NCBI GenBank assembly: GCA_021779415.1
Contig: JAJYAS010000059.1
Location: 1 to 10,616, forward strand
DNA from: Bacillota bacterium
GTDB lineage: Bacteria; Bacillota_B; Desulfitobacteriia; Desulfitobacteriales; Desulfitobacteriaceae
Length of the DNA: 10,616 bases
Reading direction: 5' to 3'
In this document: positions 1 through 5,118 of the stretch, piece after piece
Layout of the letters: the number at the start of each line of letters is the position of its first letter
Position numbering within the stretch: position 1 is the first letter of the stretch
The notes under the pieces: model-generated
Databases searched by the model: none
Told to the model about the DNA's origin: nothing
What the model saw: only the letters and a program-made list of their open reading frames with translations
Made by a program: the position numbers and the translations under genes

Positions 1-1
1 G

Positions 2-1048
2 CAAGCCAATTTTCCAGCTGCGCACATCTACTTTCATGGCAATAATAAATCTCGTGAAGAATTAACTATGGCAATTAAAGCGGGTGTAGGGCGAATCGTC
101 GTCGATAATTTTTATGAAATGAATATAATCAATGAACTAGCTCAAGAAATGAATCTTCAGGTAGAGGTTCTTCTTCGTGTGACACCCGGGATTGAAGCAC
201 ATACGCATGAGTATATTCAGACGGGTCAGATCGATTCTAAATTTGGCTTTACATTGCCGGACGGTACAGCAGATCAGGCGATTGATTTAGCGTTATCGTA
301 TTCCAACCTTGTTGTAAAAGGGATCCATGCTCACATTGGGTCGCAAATTTTTGAATTAGATTCTTTCCGGCACGAAGTGCAGATTATGATTGATTATATG
401 GCTGATACTCTTAAACGCACCTCTTACCACCTGGAAGAATTGAATCTCGGTGGAGGATTTGGGATATATTATGTGTCTGGAGATGAACCTGCCCAGATTG
501 CAGACTATGCGAACGCAGTTCAAGACGCTTTAGAGAACGCTTGTCAGAAACGGAACTTTCCGCGTCCGAAAATTATTATTGAACCAGGTCGTTCAATTGT
601 GGGAACGGCGGGAACGACACTCTATACCATTGGGTCTATTAAAGAGATTCCTGGGATACGGAAATATGTTGCTGTCGATGGGGGCATGGCGGACAATCCG
701 CGGCCGGCACTTTATCAAGCGCGTTATGAGGCAGTTCTTGCTAACCGCGCCAAGGAAGAGGCAACAGAGACTGTCTCCGTTACTGGAAAGTGCTGTGAGT
801 CTGGTGATATGTTGATTTGGGATATTGATTTACCGAAAGCTGAATCCGGTGACCTAATCGCTGTTTCTTGTACGGGTGCGTATAACTATTCCATGTCCTC
901 GAATTACAATCGGCTTACACGCCCGGGCGTAGTTCTTGTGGAGAGCGGACAAGCCGATGTGATCGTGAAGCGTGAAACCCATGAAGACTTGCTGCGCAAC
1001 GATGTTCTGCCTGCACGGTTGAAGTATTTGCACATGGCAAGTCGGTAA
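2..1048 (+). CDS. lysA: Diaminopimelate decarboxylase LysA, 5' end outside window
   Basis: LysA is the PLP-dependent enzyme that decarboxylates meso-diaminopimelate to L-lysine, the last step of lysine synthesis, in the cytoplasm. The reading frame is open from base 2 and continues upstream. The N-terminus with the PLP-binding lysine is therefore missing, and the ATG at 68 is internal: the residues before it (FPAAHIYFHGNNKSREEL) already fit the family. Visible family motifs are HAHIGSQI, the glycine-rich GGGFGIYY, EPGRSIV (phosphate binding), DGGMADNPRP, CCESGD (active-site Cys/Glu contributed across the dimer) and GAYNYSMSSNYN. The protein ends normally after a typical C-terminus. Two terminator-like hairpins follow, and the next genes are convergent on the minus strand. 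The fold-type III PLP family also contains ornithine/arginine decarboxylases, but the CxESGD and GAY motifs favour LysA. The call is very secure. Confidence 0.96.
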   Translation, partial: QANFPAAHIYFHGNNKSREELTMAIKAGVGRIVVDNFYEMNIINELAQEMNLQVEVLLRVTPGIEAHTHEYIQTGQIDSKFGFTLPDGTADQAIDLALSYSNLVVKGIHAHIGSQIFELDSFRHEVQIMIDYMADTLKRTSYHLEELNLGGGFGIYYVSGDEPAQIADYANAVQDALENACQKRNFPRPKIIIEPGRSIVGTAGTTLYTIGSIKEIPGIRKYVAVDGGMADNPRPALYQARYEAVLANRAKEEATETVSVTGKCCESGDMLIWDIDLPKAESGDLIAVSCTGAYNYSMSSNYNRLTRPGVVLVESGQADVIVKRETHEDLLRNDVLPARLKYLHMASR

Positions 1049-1078
1049 GTGGTAATTAATACTTCCTTTTGTGATTAG

Positions 1079-1118
1079 AAAAAAGACCCTTGAGCGGTTG
1101 TCGCTATGGGGCCTTTTC
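1079..1118. terminator. Bidirectional intrinsic terminator between convergent genes
   Basis: An interrupted hairpin pairs AAAAGaCCC with GGGgCCTTTT and has an inner stem AGCG/CGCT around a GTTGT loop. On the plus strand it ends in CCTTTTCTATTT and serves lysA. On the minus strand it ends in a run of six T (complement of the A run at 1079-1084) and can serve the minus-strand gene that stops at 1126. Shared terminators are normal between convergent genes. Confidence 0.85.
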
Positions 1119-1125
1119 TATTTAC

Positions 1126-1539
1126 TCAAACTTCGAGCTTCGAAGTTTGTTTTTGTGGGCGAACAATCACAAGATCAAGTGCAACTAATATAAGAGTCGC
1201 GATCAGAATGAGAGCTAATCCTTTAGAGGAGACGGTTGAAGCATAAGCGAAGTCGGGACCAGAATACGAAGAGAAGGTTATTTGGGAAGGAATAGTGGGT
1301 AGTGGAGAAACAGAGTAGTAAGGGTTAGAGTGAGGATAATTTGGCAATGGAGTTTGAACCTTGTATTGGGGTTGAAGCGTATACGGTGAGGGACGGGGGT
1401 AATTTCGAGTCGGCGTTGATGGAGCGGAGCCTGGCAGGGGAGGATGATATGAGGGAGCCGAATGCACAGTAGTAGATTGATGAAAGAGTAGAGGACTCCG
1501 TAATACCGGTGCATATACACGAGTGTATCCAGGGGCCAA
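1126..1539 (-). CDS. Pro/Ser/Tyr-rich protein with C-terminal membrane anchor, unknown function
   Basis: This 137-aa protein is not recognised. Residues 20-100 are low-complexity, rich in Pro, Ser, Tyr and Thr with few charges, and carry a loosely repeated pattern (NYPRPSPYTL, NYPHSNPYYSV). Residues 107-126 (GLALILIATLILVALDLVIV) form one hydrophobic helix, followed by a short basic tail (RPQKQTSK). There is no signal peptide. The layout suggests a tail-anchored protein with a disordered Tyr/Pro-rich arm. By the positive-inside rule the tail may be cytoplasmic and the arm outside, but this is uncertain. The start is TTG at 1539: an AAAGGGGGG ribosome binding site ends 6 nt before it, and an in-frame TGA lies just upstream. 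It follows the 72-aa gene by 37 nt, probably in one transcript, and ends at the shared terminator. The helix vaguely recalls small YjcZ-type sporulation proteins, but this is only an analogy. Confidence 0.65.
   Translation of the reverse strand: MAPGYTRVYAPVLRSPLLFHQSTTVHSAPSYHPPLPGSAPSTPTRNYPRPSPYTLQPQYKVQTPLPNYPHSNPYYSVSPLPTIPSQITFSSYSGPDFAYASTVSSKGLALILIATLILVALDLVIVRPQKQTSKLEV
1127..1156 (+). terminator. Second, perfect hairpin with T-tract; backup terminator for lysA
   Basis: CAAACTTCGA (1127-1136) pairs perfectly with TCGAAGTTTG (1140-1149) around a 3-nt GCT loop, and TTTTTG follows directly on the plus strand. This has the form of an intrinsic terminator reading rightward, in tandem with the hairpin at 1079-1118. 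It lies inside the last codons of the minus-strand gene and spells its final residues (QTSKLEV). The stem is only moderately GC-rich, so termination strength is uncertain. Confidence 0.6.
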
Positions 1540-1576
1540 TTCAGTCCCCCCCTTTCTTCAATATCGTGTTAATGTG

Positions 1577-1795
1577 TTACTCGACATTCATCCTGCGTTT
1601 GCGGAATATCCCTATCGTTTCATTTTTTGGTGCCCAAGCTTCATTTTCGTAGAGAGTCTCTGGCGCCTCTGATGTCGATGCCTTCTGGTTGCGGTAGAAT
1701 TTACTCATAAGATTAGTCGAATCACTTTGTTCTAAGACAGTGTCTATATTATCAATGGTAATCTCCTTGGAAAATTTTGTGTTTAAAAAGCGCAT
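1577..1795 (-). CDS. Small charged protein of unknown function (72 aa)
   Basis: This 72-aa protein is not recognised. It has no membrane segment or signal peptide. The first half (MRFLNTKFSKEITIDNIDTVLEQ) could form short strands or helices, the middle is polar and Ser/Glu-rich (STSEAPETLYENEAW), and the end is basic (IGIFRKRRMNVE). The ATG at 1795 is chosen over a longer in-frame start at 1864 because AAAGGAGGGG lies 5-6 nt upstream of it, one of the best ribosome binding sites in the window. The longer form would also run through the candidate promoter. It is the first gene of a two-gene minus-strand unit with the Pro/Tyr-rich membrane protein. The strong ribosome site and the pairing support it being real; its role cannot be inferred. 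Confidence 0.7.
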   Translation of the reverse strand: MRFLNTKFSKEITIDNIDTVLEQSDSTNLMSKFYRNQKASTSEAPETLYENEAWAPKNETIGIFRKRRMNVE

Positions 1796-1816
1796 ATTAG
1801 CCCCTCCTTTATTGGC

Positions 1817-1824
1817 ATTATATG
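1817..1824 (-). promoter_or_regulatory. Candidate -10 element for the minus-strand two-gene unit
   Basis: The minus strand reads CATATAATG here. It contains a consensus TATAAT, about 22 nt upstream of the ATG at 1795. No good -35 lies at 17 nt; the nearest TTG (TTGTAG) is about 19 nt away. CATAnnnT also loosely fits sporulation sigma E/K -10 boxes, but no matching -35 was found. The predicted leader would be very short. Confidence 0.4.
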
Positions 1825-1888
1825 TAAAACAAGACATAGTGCTACAAGGTGCAAAACGAGCCATATTAAAGAGCGTAAAGAAAAATCC

Positions 1889-1928
1889 AAAACGACTAAT
1901 CCTCTTAAATCAGGGGATTAGTCGTTTT
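1889..1928. terminator. Strong bidirectional terminator-like hairpin between divergent genes
   Basis: AAAACGACTAATCC (1889-1902) is the exact reverse complement of 1915-1928. Pairing extends three more steps, one of them G-T, to a stem of about 17 bp with a TAAATC loop. T-rich sequence follows on both strands: ATATTTTTCTTT on the plus side and GGATTTTTCTTT on the minus side. It looks like an intrinsic terminator in either direction, yet no gene on either strand ends here. It sits between the divergent 72-aa gene and the LCP gene. Confidence 0.65.
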
Positions 1929-2031
1929 ATATTTTTCTTTATATTTTTAGGTTTTCGACATGAAAATCGGAATATTTCATTAGGAATTGTTTGATGCTAA
2001 AGAAAATGTTTTAGAAATGGAGTGGACTCGG

Positions 2032-3090
2032 ATGCAGAAAAATAAACAGTTTGGCAGCATGATTTTCCGGGTCATAAGGGGATATAAAAAACCCATACTG
2101 GTTGGGTTCTTTTTGGGTGTAAGTTTGGTTTTGGGCGCTGTTCTTGTGAGCCAAGTTGTTGGGAATGAAAAGAAACCGATCCTTCGTGCAAATGACCAGG
2201 TAAAAAGTGAACCGAGCAAACTTGAAGAAAAAACACAGCAACCAATCATCAGTGAACCAGACTTGATCATGGAAAGCGCAAATGATCCTCCCAACGTGGT
2301 TCCTGAGCTTAAGGCGAGCCGCTTTACCGTTCTTTTGGTTGGGGTAGATCGCCGGAATGGAGAAAAATCGCTTGGTAATACAGATTCACTATTAATAGCC
2401 AGTATAAATACTATAAACGGTAAAATTGCCCTTCTTTCCGTTCCTCGAGACACTCAAGTAATGATACCAGGTTATGGAGAAAACAAAATTAATGCCGCTG
2501 CAAGAGTGGGTAAAGGACTTAAAACGACAAGCACATTAATCGAAGGTTTAATTGGACAGCCTATTGATGGTTATGTTCTTACGAATTTTTCAGGGTTCAA
2601 ATCAATTATCGATACCTTAGGGGGAATAACTCTTACGGTTGAAAAAGATATGTATTATCTCACTGGAGATGCGACGGATGGTGTAATTAATCTAAAGAAA
2701 GGAATACAACGACTAAATGGGGCTCAAGCTTTGCAATACGCAAGGTTTCGTAATGATGCCTTTGCGGACATCTCGAGGACGTCGCGACAACAAGCTGTCC
2801 TGAGAGCCATGGGAAAGGAATTTATGCAAATTAAGACCGTTCCTAAGTTACCTTGGCTTATCCCGCAAATGACTAAATCTGTGGAAACGAACCTTTCGGT
2901 AAGTGAGCTATGGTCTCTTACGAACCAGCTGTTGCGTAATGAAAAGCCTGAGATTTCATCTCAAACCTTACCAGGAAATTTCCTCACAGAAAACGGTATC
3001 AGTTATTGGAAAGTCGATCCCTTGAAATCACGTGCTGTTGTGAAAAAGCTCTTTGAAGAGGGAAAGACCACTTCTGTGTTTTTTAAGTAG
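2032..3090 (+). CDS. LytR-CpsA-Psr (LCP) family cell-wall glycopolymer ligase
   Basis: LCP proteins act outside the membrane and transfer teichoic acid, capsule or similar polymers from lipid pyrophosphate carriers to peptidoglycan. The 352-aa protein has a basic N-terminus, one membrane helix (about residues 21-43) and a polar linker (about 45-95). The LCP domain follows with VGVDRR (D106), GNTDSLLIAS, SVPRDTQV (R139, D140), NKINAA, LGGI, LNGAQALQYARFRND and DISRTSRQQ (R249, R252). These are the conserved Arg/Asp residues that bind pyrophosphate and metal. Length is typical for a one-helix LCP protein. ATG 2032 is preferred over TTG 1987 and ATG 2017 because GGAG lies 9 nt upstream and no ribosome site precedes the earlier starts. 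It appears monocistronic: a hairpin lies upstream and a repeat cluster downstream. No convincing promoter was found. The family is certain; which polymer it attaches is unknown. Confidence 0.93.
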   Translation: MQKNKQFGSMIFRVIRGYKKPILVGFFLGVSLVLGAVLVSQVVGNEKKPILRANDQVKSEPSKLEEKTQQPIISEPDLIMESANDPPNVVPELKASRFTVLLVGVDRRNGEKSLGNTDSLLIASINTINGKIALLSVPRDTQVMIPGYGENKINAAARVGKGLKTTSTLIEGLIGQPIDGYVLTNFSGFKSIIDTLGGITLTVEKDMYYLTGDATDGVINLKKGIQRLNGAQALQYARFRNDAFADISRTSRQQAVLRAMGKEFMQIKTVPKLPWLIPQMTKSVETNLSVSELWSLTNQLLRNEKPEISSQTLPGNFLTENGISYWKVDPLKSRAVVKKLFEEGKTTSVFFK

Positions 3091-3091
3091 G

Positions 3092-3140
3092 GAACTTTGC
3101 GTTACAACGCTCACCCCATGATGTCGTGGGCCAAACTAGG
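3092..3140 (-). repeat. Repeat module, inverted copy
   Basis: Read on the minus strand, this copy begins CCTAGTTTGGC and ends TTGTAACGCAAAGTTC. The first part matches 3408-3417 exactly over ten bases. The last part matches 3294-3308 over 14 of 15 positions with one inserted base. It starts two bases after the LCP stop codon. Confidence 0.6.
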
Positions 3141-3174
3141 GCTCTCGCAGTATGATGCAAGAGGGCAGGGTACC

Positions 3175-3205
3175 CAGCAAATCAGACCTCCTTGTCTGAT
3201 TGCTG
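3175..3205. repeat. Hairpin in the repeat cluster
   Basis: AATCAGAC pairs with GTCTGATT around a CTCCTT loop. The stem extends by CAGC/GCTG after one bulged A, giving 12 bp. It abuts the next hairpin at 3205. No T-tract follows, so it is not a typical terminator. Confidence 0.65.
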
Positions 3206-3229
3206 GCGGAACACGTCCTGTGTTCCGCC
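3205..3229. repeat. Perfect 10-bp hairpin in the repeat cluster
   Basis: GGCGGAACAC and GTGTTCCGCC form a perfect stem with loop GTCCT. The same GGAACAC-5 nt-GTGTTCC core recurs at 3346-3364, which marks the two as copies of one element. Confidence 0.75.
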
Positions 3230-3255
3230 CCGCTGATGCAAGCACCGCGATCGCC

Positions 3256-3308
3256 GAGTTTGGCAACTGCTCTATCAAAGAAGATTCGCTTTTGTAAGCG
3301 CAAAGTTC
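3256..3308 (+). repeat. Repeat module, direct copy 1
   Basis: This copy begins GAGTTTGGC and contains TCAAAGAAG, shared with the copy at 3408-3438. It ends GTAAGCGCAAAGTTC, shared in inverted form with 3092-3105. A small hairpin CGCTT-TTGT-AAGCG (3287-3300) sits near its end. Confidence 0.6.
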
Positions 3309-3340
3309 TGGGCTGGGGGGATGAGGCTGCTCTAGGGTTG

Positions 3341-3371
3341 GCGAGGGAACACTTTCTGTGTTCCGCCTCGC
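3341..3371. repeat. Second copy of the GGAACAC hairpin
   Basis: GGAACAC (3346-3352) pairs with GTGTTCC (3358-3364) around TTTCT. After a 2-nt bulge, GCGAG pairs with CTCGC, giving 12 bp in all. The core sequence is the same as in 3205-3229, but loop and base have diverged. Compensating pairing at the base hints that the structure was kept. Confidence 0.7.
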
Positions 3372-3407
3372 TAATGCTACGCTACCTCGGATGAAAGTGC
3401 TAATAAG

Positions 3408-3438
3408 CCTAGTTTGGAAAACAGCTCGGTCAAAGAAG
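3408..3438 (+). repeat. Repeat module, direct copy 2
   Basis: It begins CCTAGTTTGG, an exact inverted match of 3131-3140, and ends GTCAAAGAAG, as in the copy at 3256-3308. Beyond 3438 similarity to the other copies fades. Confidence 0.6.
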
Positions 3439-3459
3439 TGTAACATCCATTGGTCTTAA

Positions 3460-3492
3460 TTGCGAGGAATCAGATCTTTAATATGGTATAGT
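3460..3492 (+). promoter_or_regulatory. Candidate promoter for the corA-type gene
   Basis: TTGCGA (3460-3465), then 16 nt, then TATGGT (3482-3487) is the best-spaced pair. An overlapping TATAGT (3487-3492) is a better -10 but lacks a spaced -35. Either would start the transcript near 3495, upstream of the preferred start codon. Confidence 0.35.
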
Positions 3493-3544
3493 AATAAGGT
3501 CGGATATCCATATGGACGGCACCATGGGCGGAGGAGATGGGTGG

Positions 3545-4510
3545 ATGGAAGAGTTTTATGTTACTTCACACTGTACTGAAAGAATTCAGGAAGGAGAGCC
3601 ACATCTTGGAGTAGAAGAAGGCTTTAAATTCTTTGTGCTGGACTTCAAAGAATGGGATCAAGTACCCTCATTGTTGTCTGAAGATAATCTCTCGGAATGG
3701 ATTCAACACCTGCGTGAGCGAGAAGTTGAGGAGTCGAGAGGGAGAACTAAAGAAGGATCTATAATTTTTCGTCCCCATTTTGATCGGTTGAGGACGAATA
3801 TTCATTATGTTTGTTTTAGAGATATTGATGAGCAAGGGAAGGAACGTCCAGTTCGTATCTTTCTAACTCCTAAGGTCTTTGTTTTGACAGAATGGAACGG
3901 TATGTCATCAGGGCGTTTGGACGAATGGGCCAAACAGGGTATTCTGCCAAATCCTCTAGAGTTGACTTGCGCCATTGGTTTAAGCGTGTTGCGTCACCAT
4001 CAGAAACGTTTGGATATCGTTGAAGACCAAATGGATATTCTGGAAGAGGAGATTCTGACAGCTCCCCGTTCCTGGCAATTAAAACGAATTATTGCCTTGC
4101 ACCGTAGAATTTTGGGTTTGAAACGATCTTTGAATGCCCATAGCAACATTTTTGAACGTTTCAAGAACATCGAAAAAGCAGTGTATGGGGACCTCCAAGA
4201 GGAATTGATATTTGACATGAGGCGCGCTATGGATCACGTTCATCAAACACATGAAATGATTGAGAGCCTTAGAGAAGCATATCAAGCAGCCATTGATAAT
4301 CATGCCAATGATATTATGAAGTTGTTGACGCTTTTGGCGACCATACTGTTACCGATTAATCTGTTGACGAGTTTCTTTGGTATGAACTTTGAAGACATGC
4401 CTTTGATACATACAACTTATGGTCTTAGTGTGTTTTATGGATTATCGGTTCTTATTGTTTTAATTGTTATGGCATATTTTTGGAAGAAAAAATGGTTGCA
4501 AAACTCGTAG
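3545..4510 (+). CDS. CorA-family divalent metal ion transporter
   Basis: CorA proteins are homopentameric membrane channels for Mg2+ (some for Co2+, Ni2+ or Zn2+). The 321-aa protein has a soluble N-terminal alpha/beta domain to about residue 140, then a long charged helical region (about 150-255) that forms the cytoplasmic funnel. Two C-terminal membrane helices follow, about 257-278 and 292-313, with a basic end (WKKKWLQNS). The GMN signature at the pore mouth is intact (G279-M280-N281, in FFGMNFEDMP). The following loop reads MPLIHTTYG, so the Glu of the usual MPEL is Leu. ATG 3545 is preferred over 3512 and 3524: GGAGGAG ends 8 nt before it, and the extra residues of the longer form (MDGTMGGGDGW) are encoded by that ribosome site. 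It stands alone, with a candidate promoter upstream and a promoter for the next gene downstream. The metal cannot be read from the sequence. Confidence 0.92.
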   Translation: MEEFYVTSHCTERIQEGEPHLGVEEGFKFFVLDFKEWDQVPSLLSEDNLSEWIQHLREREVEESRGRTKEGSIIFRPHFDRLRTNIHYVCFRDIDEQGKERPVRIFLTPKVFVLTEWNGMSSGRLDEWAKQGILPNPLELTCAIGLSVLRHHQKRLDIVEDQMDILEEEILTAPRSWQLKRIIALHRRILGLKRSLNAHSNIFERFKNIEKAVYGDLQEELIFDMRRAMDHVHQTHEMIESLREAYQAAIDNHANDIMKLLTLLATILLPINLLTSFFGMNFEDMPLIHTTYGLSVFYGLSVLIVLIVMAYFWKKKWLQNS

Positions 4511-4558
4511 GTGAAAAACCAGTGCAAAACTAGTAATGCGCAAAATAGTTGTGGGCTC

Positions 4559-4587
4559 TTGTCATTTTTATGAAATAATTATATAAT
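4559..4587 (+). promoter_or_regulatory. Vegetative (sigma A-type) promoter for the 113-aa gene
   Basis: TTGTCA (4559-4564) is five of six to consensus and is followed at exactly 17 nt by a perfect TATAAT (4582-4587), in an AT-rich setting. Transcription should start near 4594, leaving a leader of about 35 nt that ends in the GGAGGG ribosome site. Confidence 0.8.
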
Positions 4588-4628
4588 ATATAAGGTTATT
4601 AGAAGGCGAATTTTTTGGAGGGTGCACA

Positions 4629-4970
4629 TTGGAAAAGCTACTTGAAAAGTTGAAAGAATACTTACATATGGAAACGGAGATTCCCTTTGAGGAGTTTTCG
4701 GAGTACTATCGCAAACTAATTGCGGAACTGAATCAAACCTTTGAGGAGCTTGATCAAGAGGCTCGAGTAAAAGCTCTTTATATTTGTTCCATAGTACAGT
4801 CAAATGCAGACGCCAGAGCAAAAACGAATAAAGTTAATGCTAAAGCGTTTAAAAAGATAAGTGCAAAGTGTGCTTTTTGGACGGATGCCATCAAGTTTAA
4901 TCTGGGTAAAAGCGGTATGACTTCTCAAGAGATTGAACAAGCAACTGAAGCAATTAACGAAAGTATCTAA
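4629..4970 (+). CDS. Conserved-looking small soluble protein of unknown function (113 aa)
   Basis: The family is not recognised. The protein is probably all-helical and soluble, with many Glu, Lys and Ala and no membrane segment or signal peptide. The N-terminal half is acidic and amphipathic (EKLLEKLKEYL, FEEFSEYYRKLIAELNQTFEELDQEARVKAL). The second half is more basic, with two cysteines (in YICSIV and AKCAFW) and the stretch FKKISAKCAFWTDAIKFNLGKSGM. The last part (TSQEIEQATEAINESI) looks like a small helix pair. The TTG start is supported by GGAGGG ending 6 nt upstream, and no ATG would work better. It has its own good promoter and terminator, so it is monocistronic and probably well expressed. 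Helix content and size would suit a small regulator or a partner protein, but no DNA-binding motif is clear, so no function is proposed. Confidence 0.85.
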   Translation: MEKLLEKLKEYLHMETEIPFEEFSEYYRKLIAELNQTFEELDQEARVKALYICSIVQSNADARAKTNKVNAKAFKKISAKCAFWTDAIKFNLGKSGMTSQEIEQATEAINESI

Positions 4971-4986
4971 TTTAGATCATTTTTAT

Positions 4987-5027
4987 AAATAGGACATTAA
5001 GCTTTAAAGGCTTGATGTCCTATTTTT
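4987..5027 (+). terminator. Intrinsic terminator after the 113-aa gene
   Basis: AGGACATTAAGC (4991-5002) pairs with GCTTGATGTCCT (5010-5021), with one T-G pair and a 7-nt loop. A/T pairs extend the base, and TATTTTTCTC follows. It separates this unit from the next promoter at 5047. Confidence 0.9.
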
Positions 5028-5046
5028 CTCACAGTGAGCATAGTTG

Positions 5047-5076
5047 TTGCTGGAAACAGGCCAAAGATGGTATAAT
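5047..5076 (+). promoter_or_regulatory. Extended -10 promoter heading the tRNA/scp gene run
   Basis: TGGTATAAT (5068-5076) is a perfect -10 with the TGn extension. A weak -35, TTGCTG (5047-5052), lies 18 nt upstream. The predicted start near 5083 lies before the ATG at 5119 and excludes the longer in-frame TTG start at 5044. Confidence 0.7.
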
Positions 5077-5118
5077 TTAAAAATAAGTTATTTTAAGATA
5101 AGGTTTGAGGATGTAATT

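Larger units (their letters stand above)
3092..3438. repeat. Hairpin-rich repeat cluster with three diverged module copies
   Basis: The gap between the LCP and corA genes (3091-3544) contains no credible gene. It is visibly GC-richer than its flanks. It has a run of hairpins: 3142-3163, 3175-3205, 3205-3229, 3287-3300 and 3341-3371. It also has three related modules built around AGTTTGG, one inverted (3092-3140) and two direct (3256-3308, 3408-3438). Short overlapping frames on both strands here are by-products of the repeats. The structure resembles REP/MITE-like dispersed non-coding elements, but no transposase, target duplication or genome-wide copies can be seen from this window. From 3439 to 3544 only a candidate promoter and the corA ribosome site are visible. 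Confidence 0.7.

Noticed and set aside
1126..1795. RiPP precursor, toxin-antitoxin or phage pair
   Set aside because: There is no leader/core pattern, no modifying enzyme or transporter nearby, no DNA-binding antitoxin features, and no phage context.
1796..1864. N-terminal extension of the 72-aa protein
   Set aside because: It would cover the candidate -10, and the strong AAAGGAGGGG site belongs to the ATG at 1795.
1956..1980. Promoter for the LCP gene (TCGACA as -35)
   Set aside because: TCGACA resembles a -35, but no acceptable -10 lies 16-18 nt downstream; the best hexamer there matches only three positions.
1740..1994. 84-aa plus-strand frame
   Set aside because: It lies antisense to the 72-aa gene and runs through the 1889-1928 hairpin. 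It has no ribosome site and no family resemblance.
3131..3417. Transposon with 10-bp terminal inverted repeats (CCAAACTAGG)
   Set aside because: No target-site duplication and no transposase are visible, and another inverted pair (3092-3308) crosses it. Multiple module copies explain both pairs better.
3111..3446. 111-aa minus-strand frame and overlapping plus-strand frames (3097-3297, 3200-3394) in the repeat cluster
   Set aside because: They overlap each other on both strands, lack ribosome sites, and their peptides merely translate the hairpins and repeat modules. A GC-richer repeat tends to lack stop codons.
4511..4558. Terminator after the corA-type gene
   Set aside because: Only a weak AACTA/TAGTT pairing with a long loop was found and no T-tract follows.
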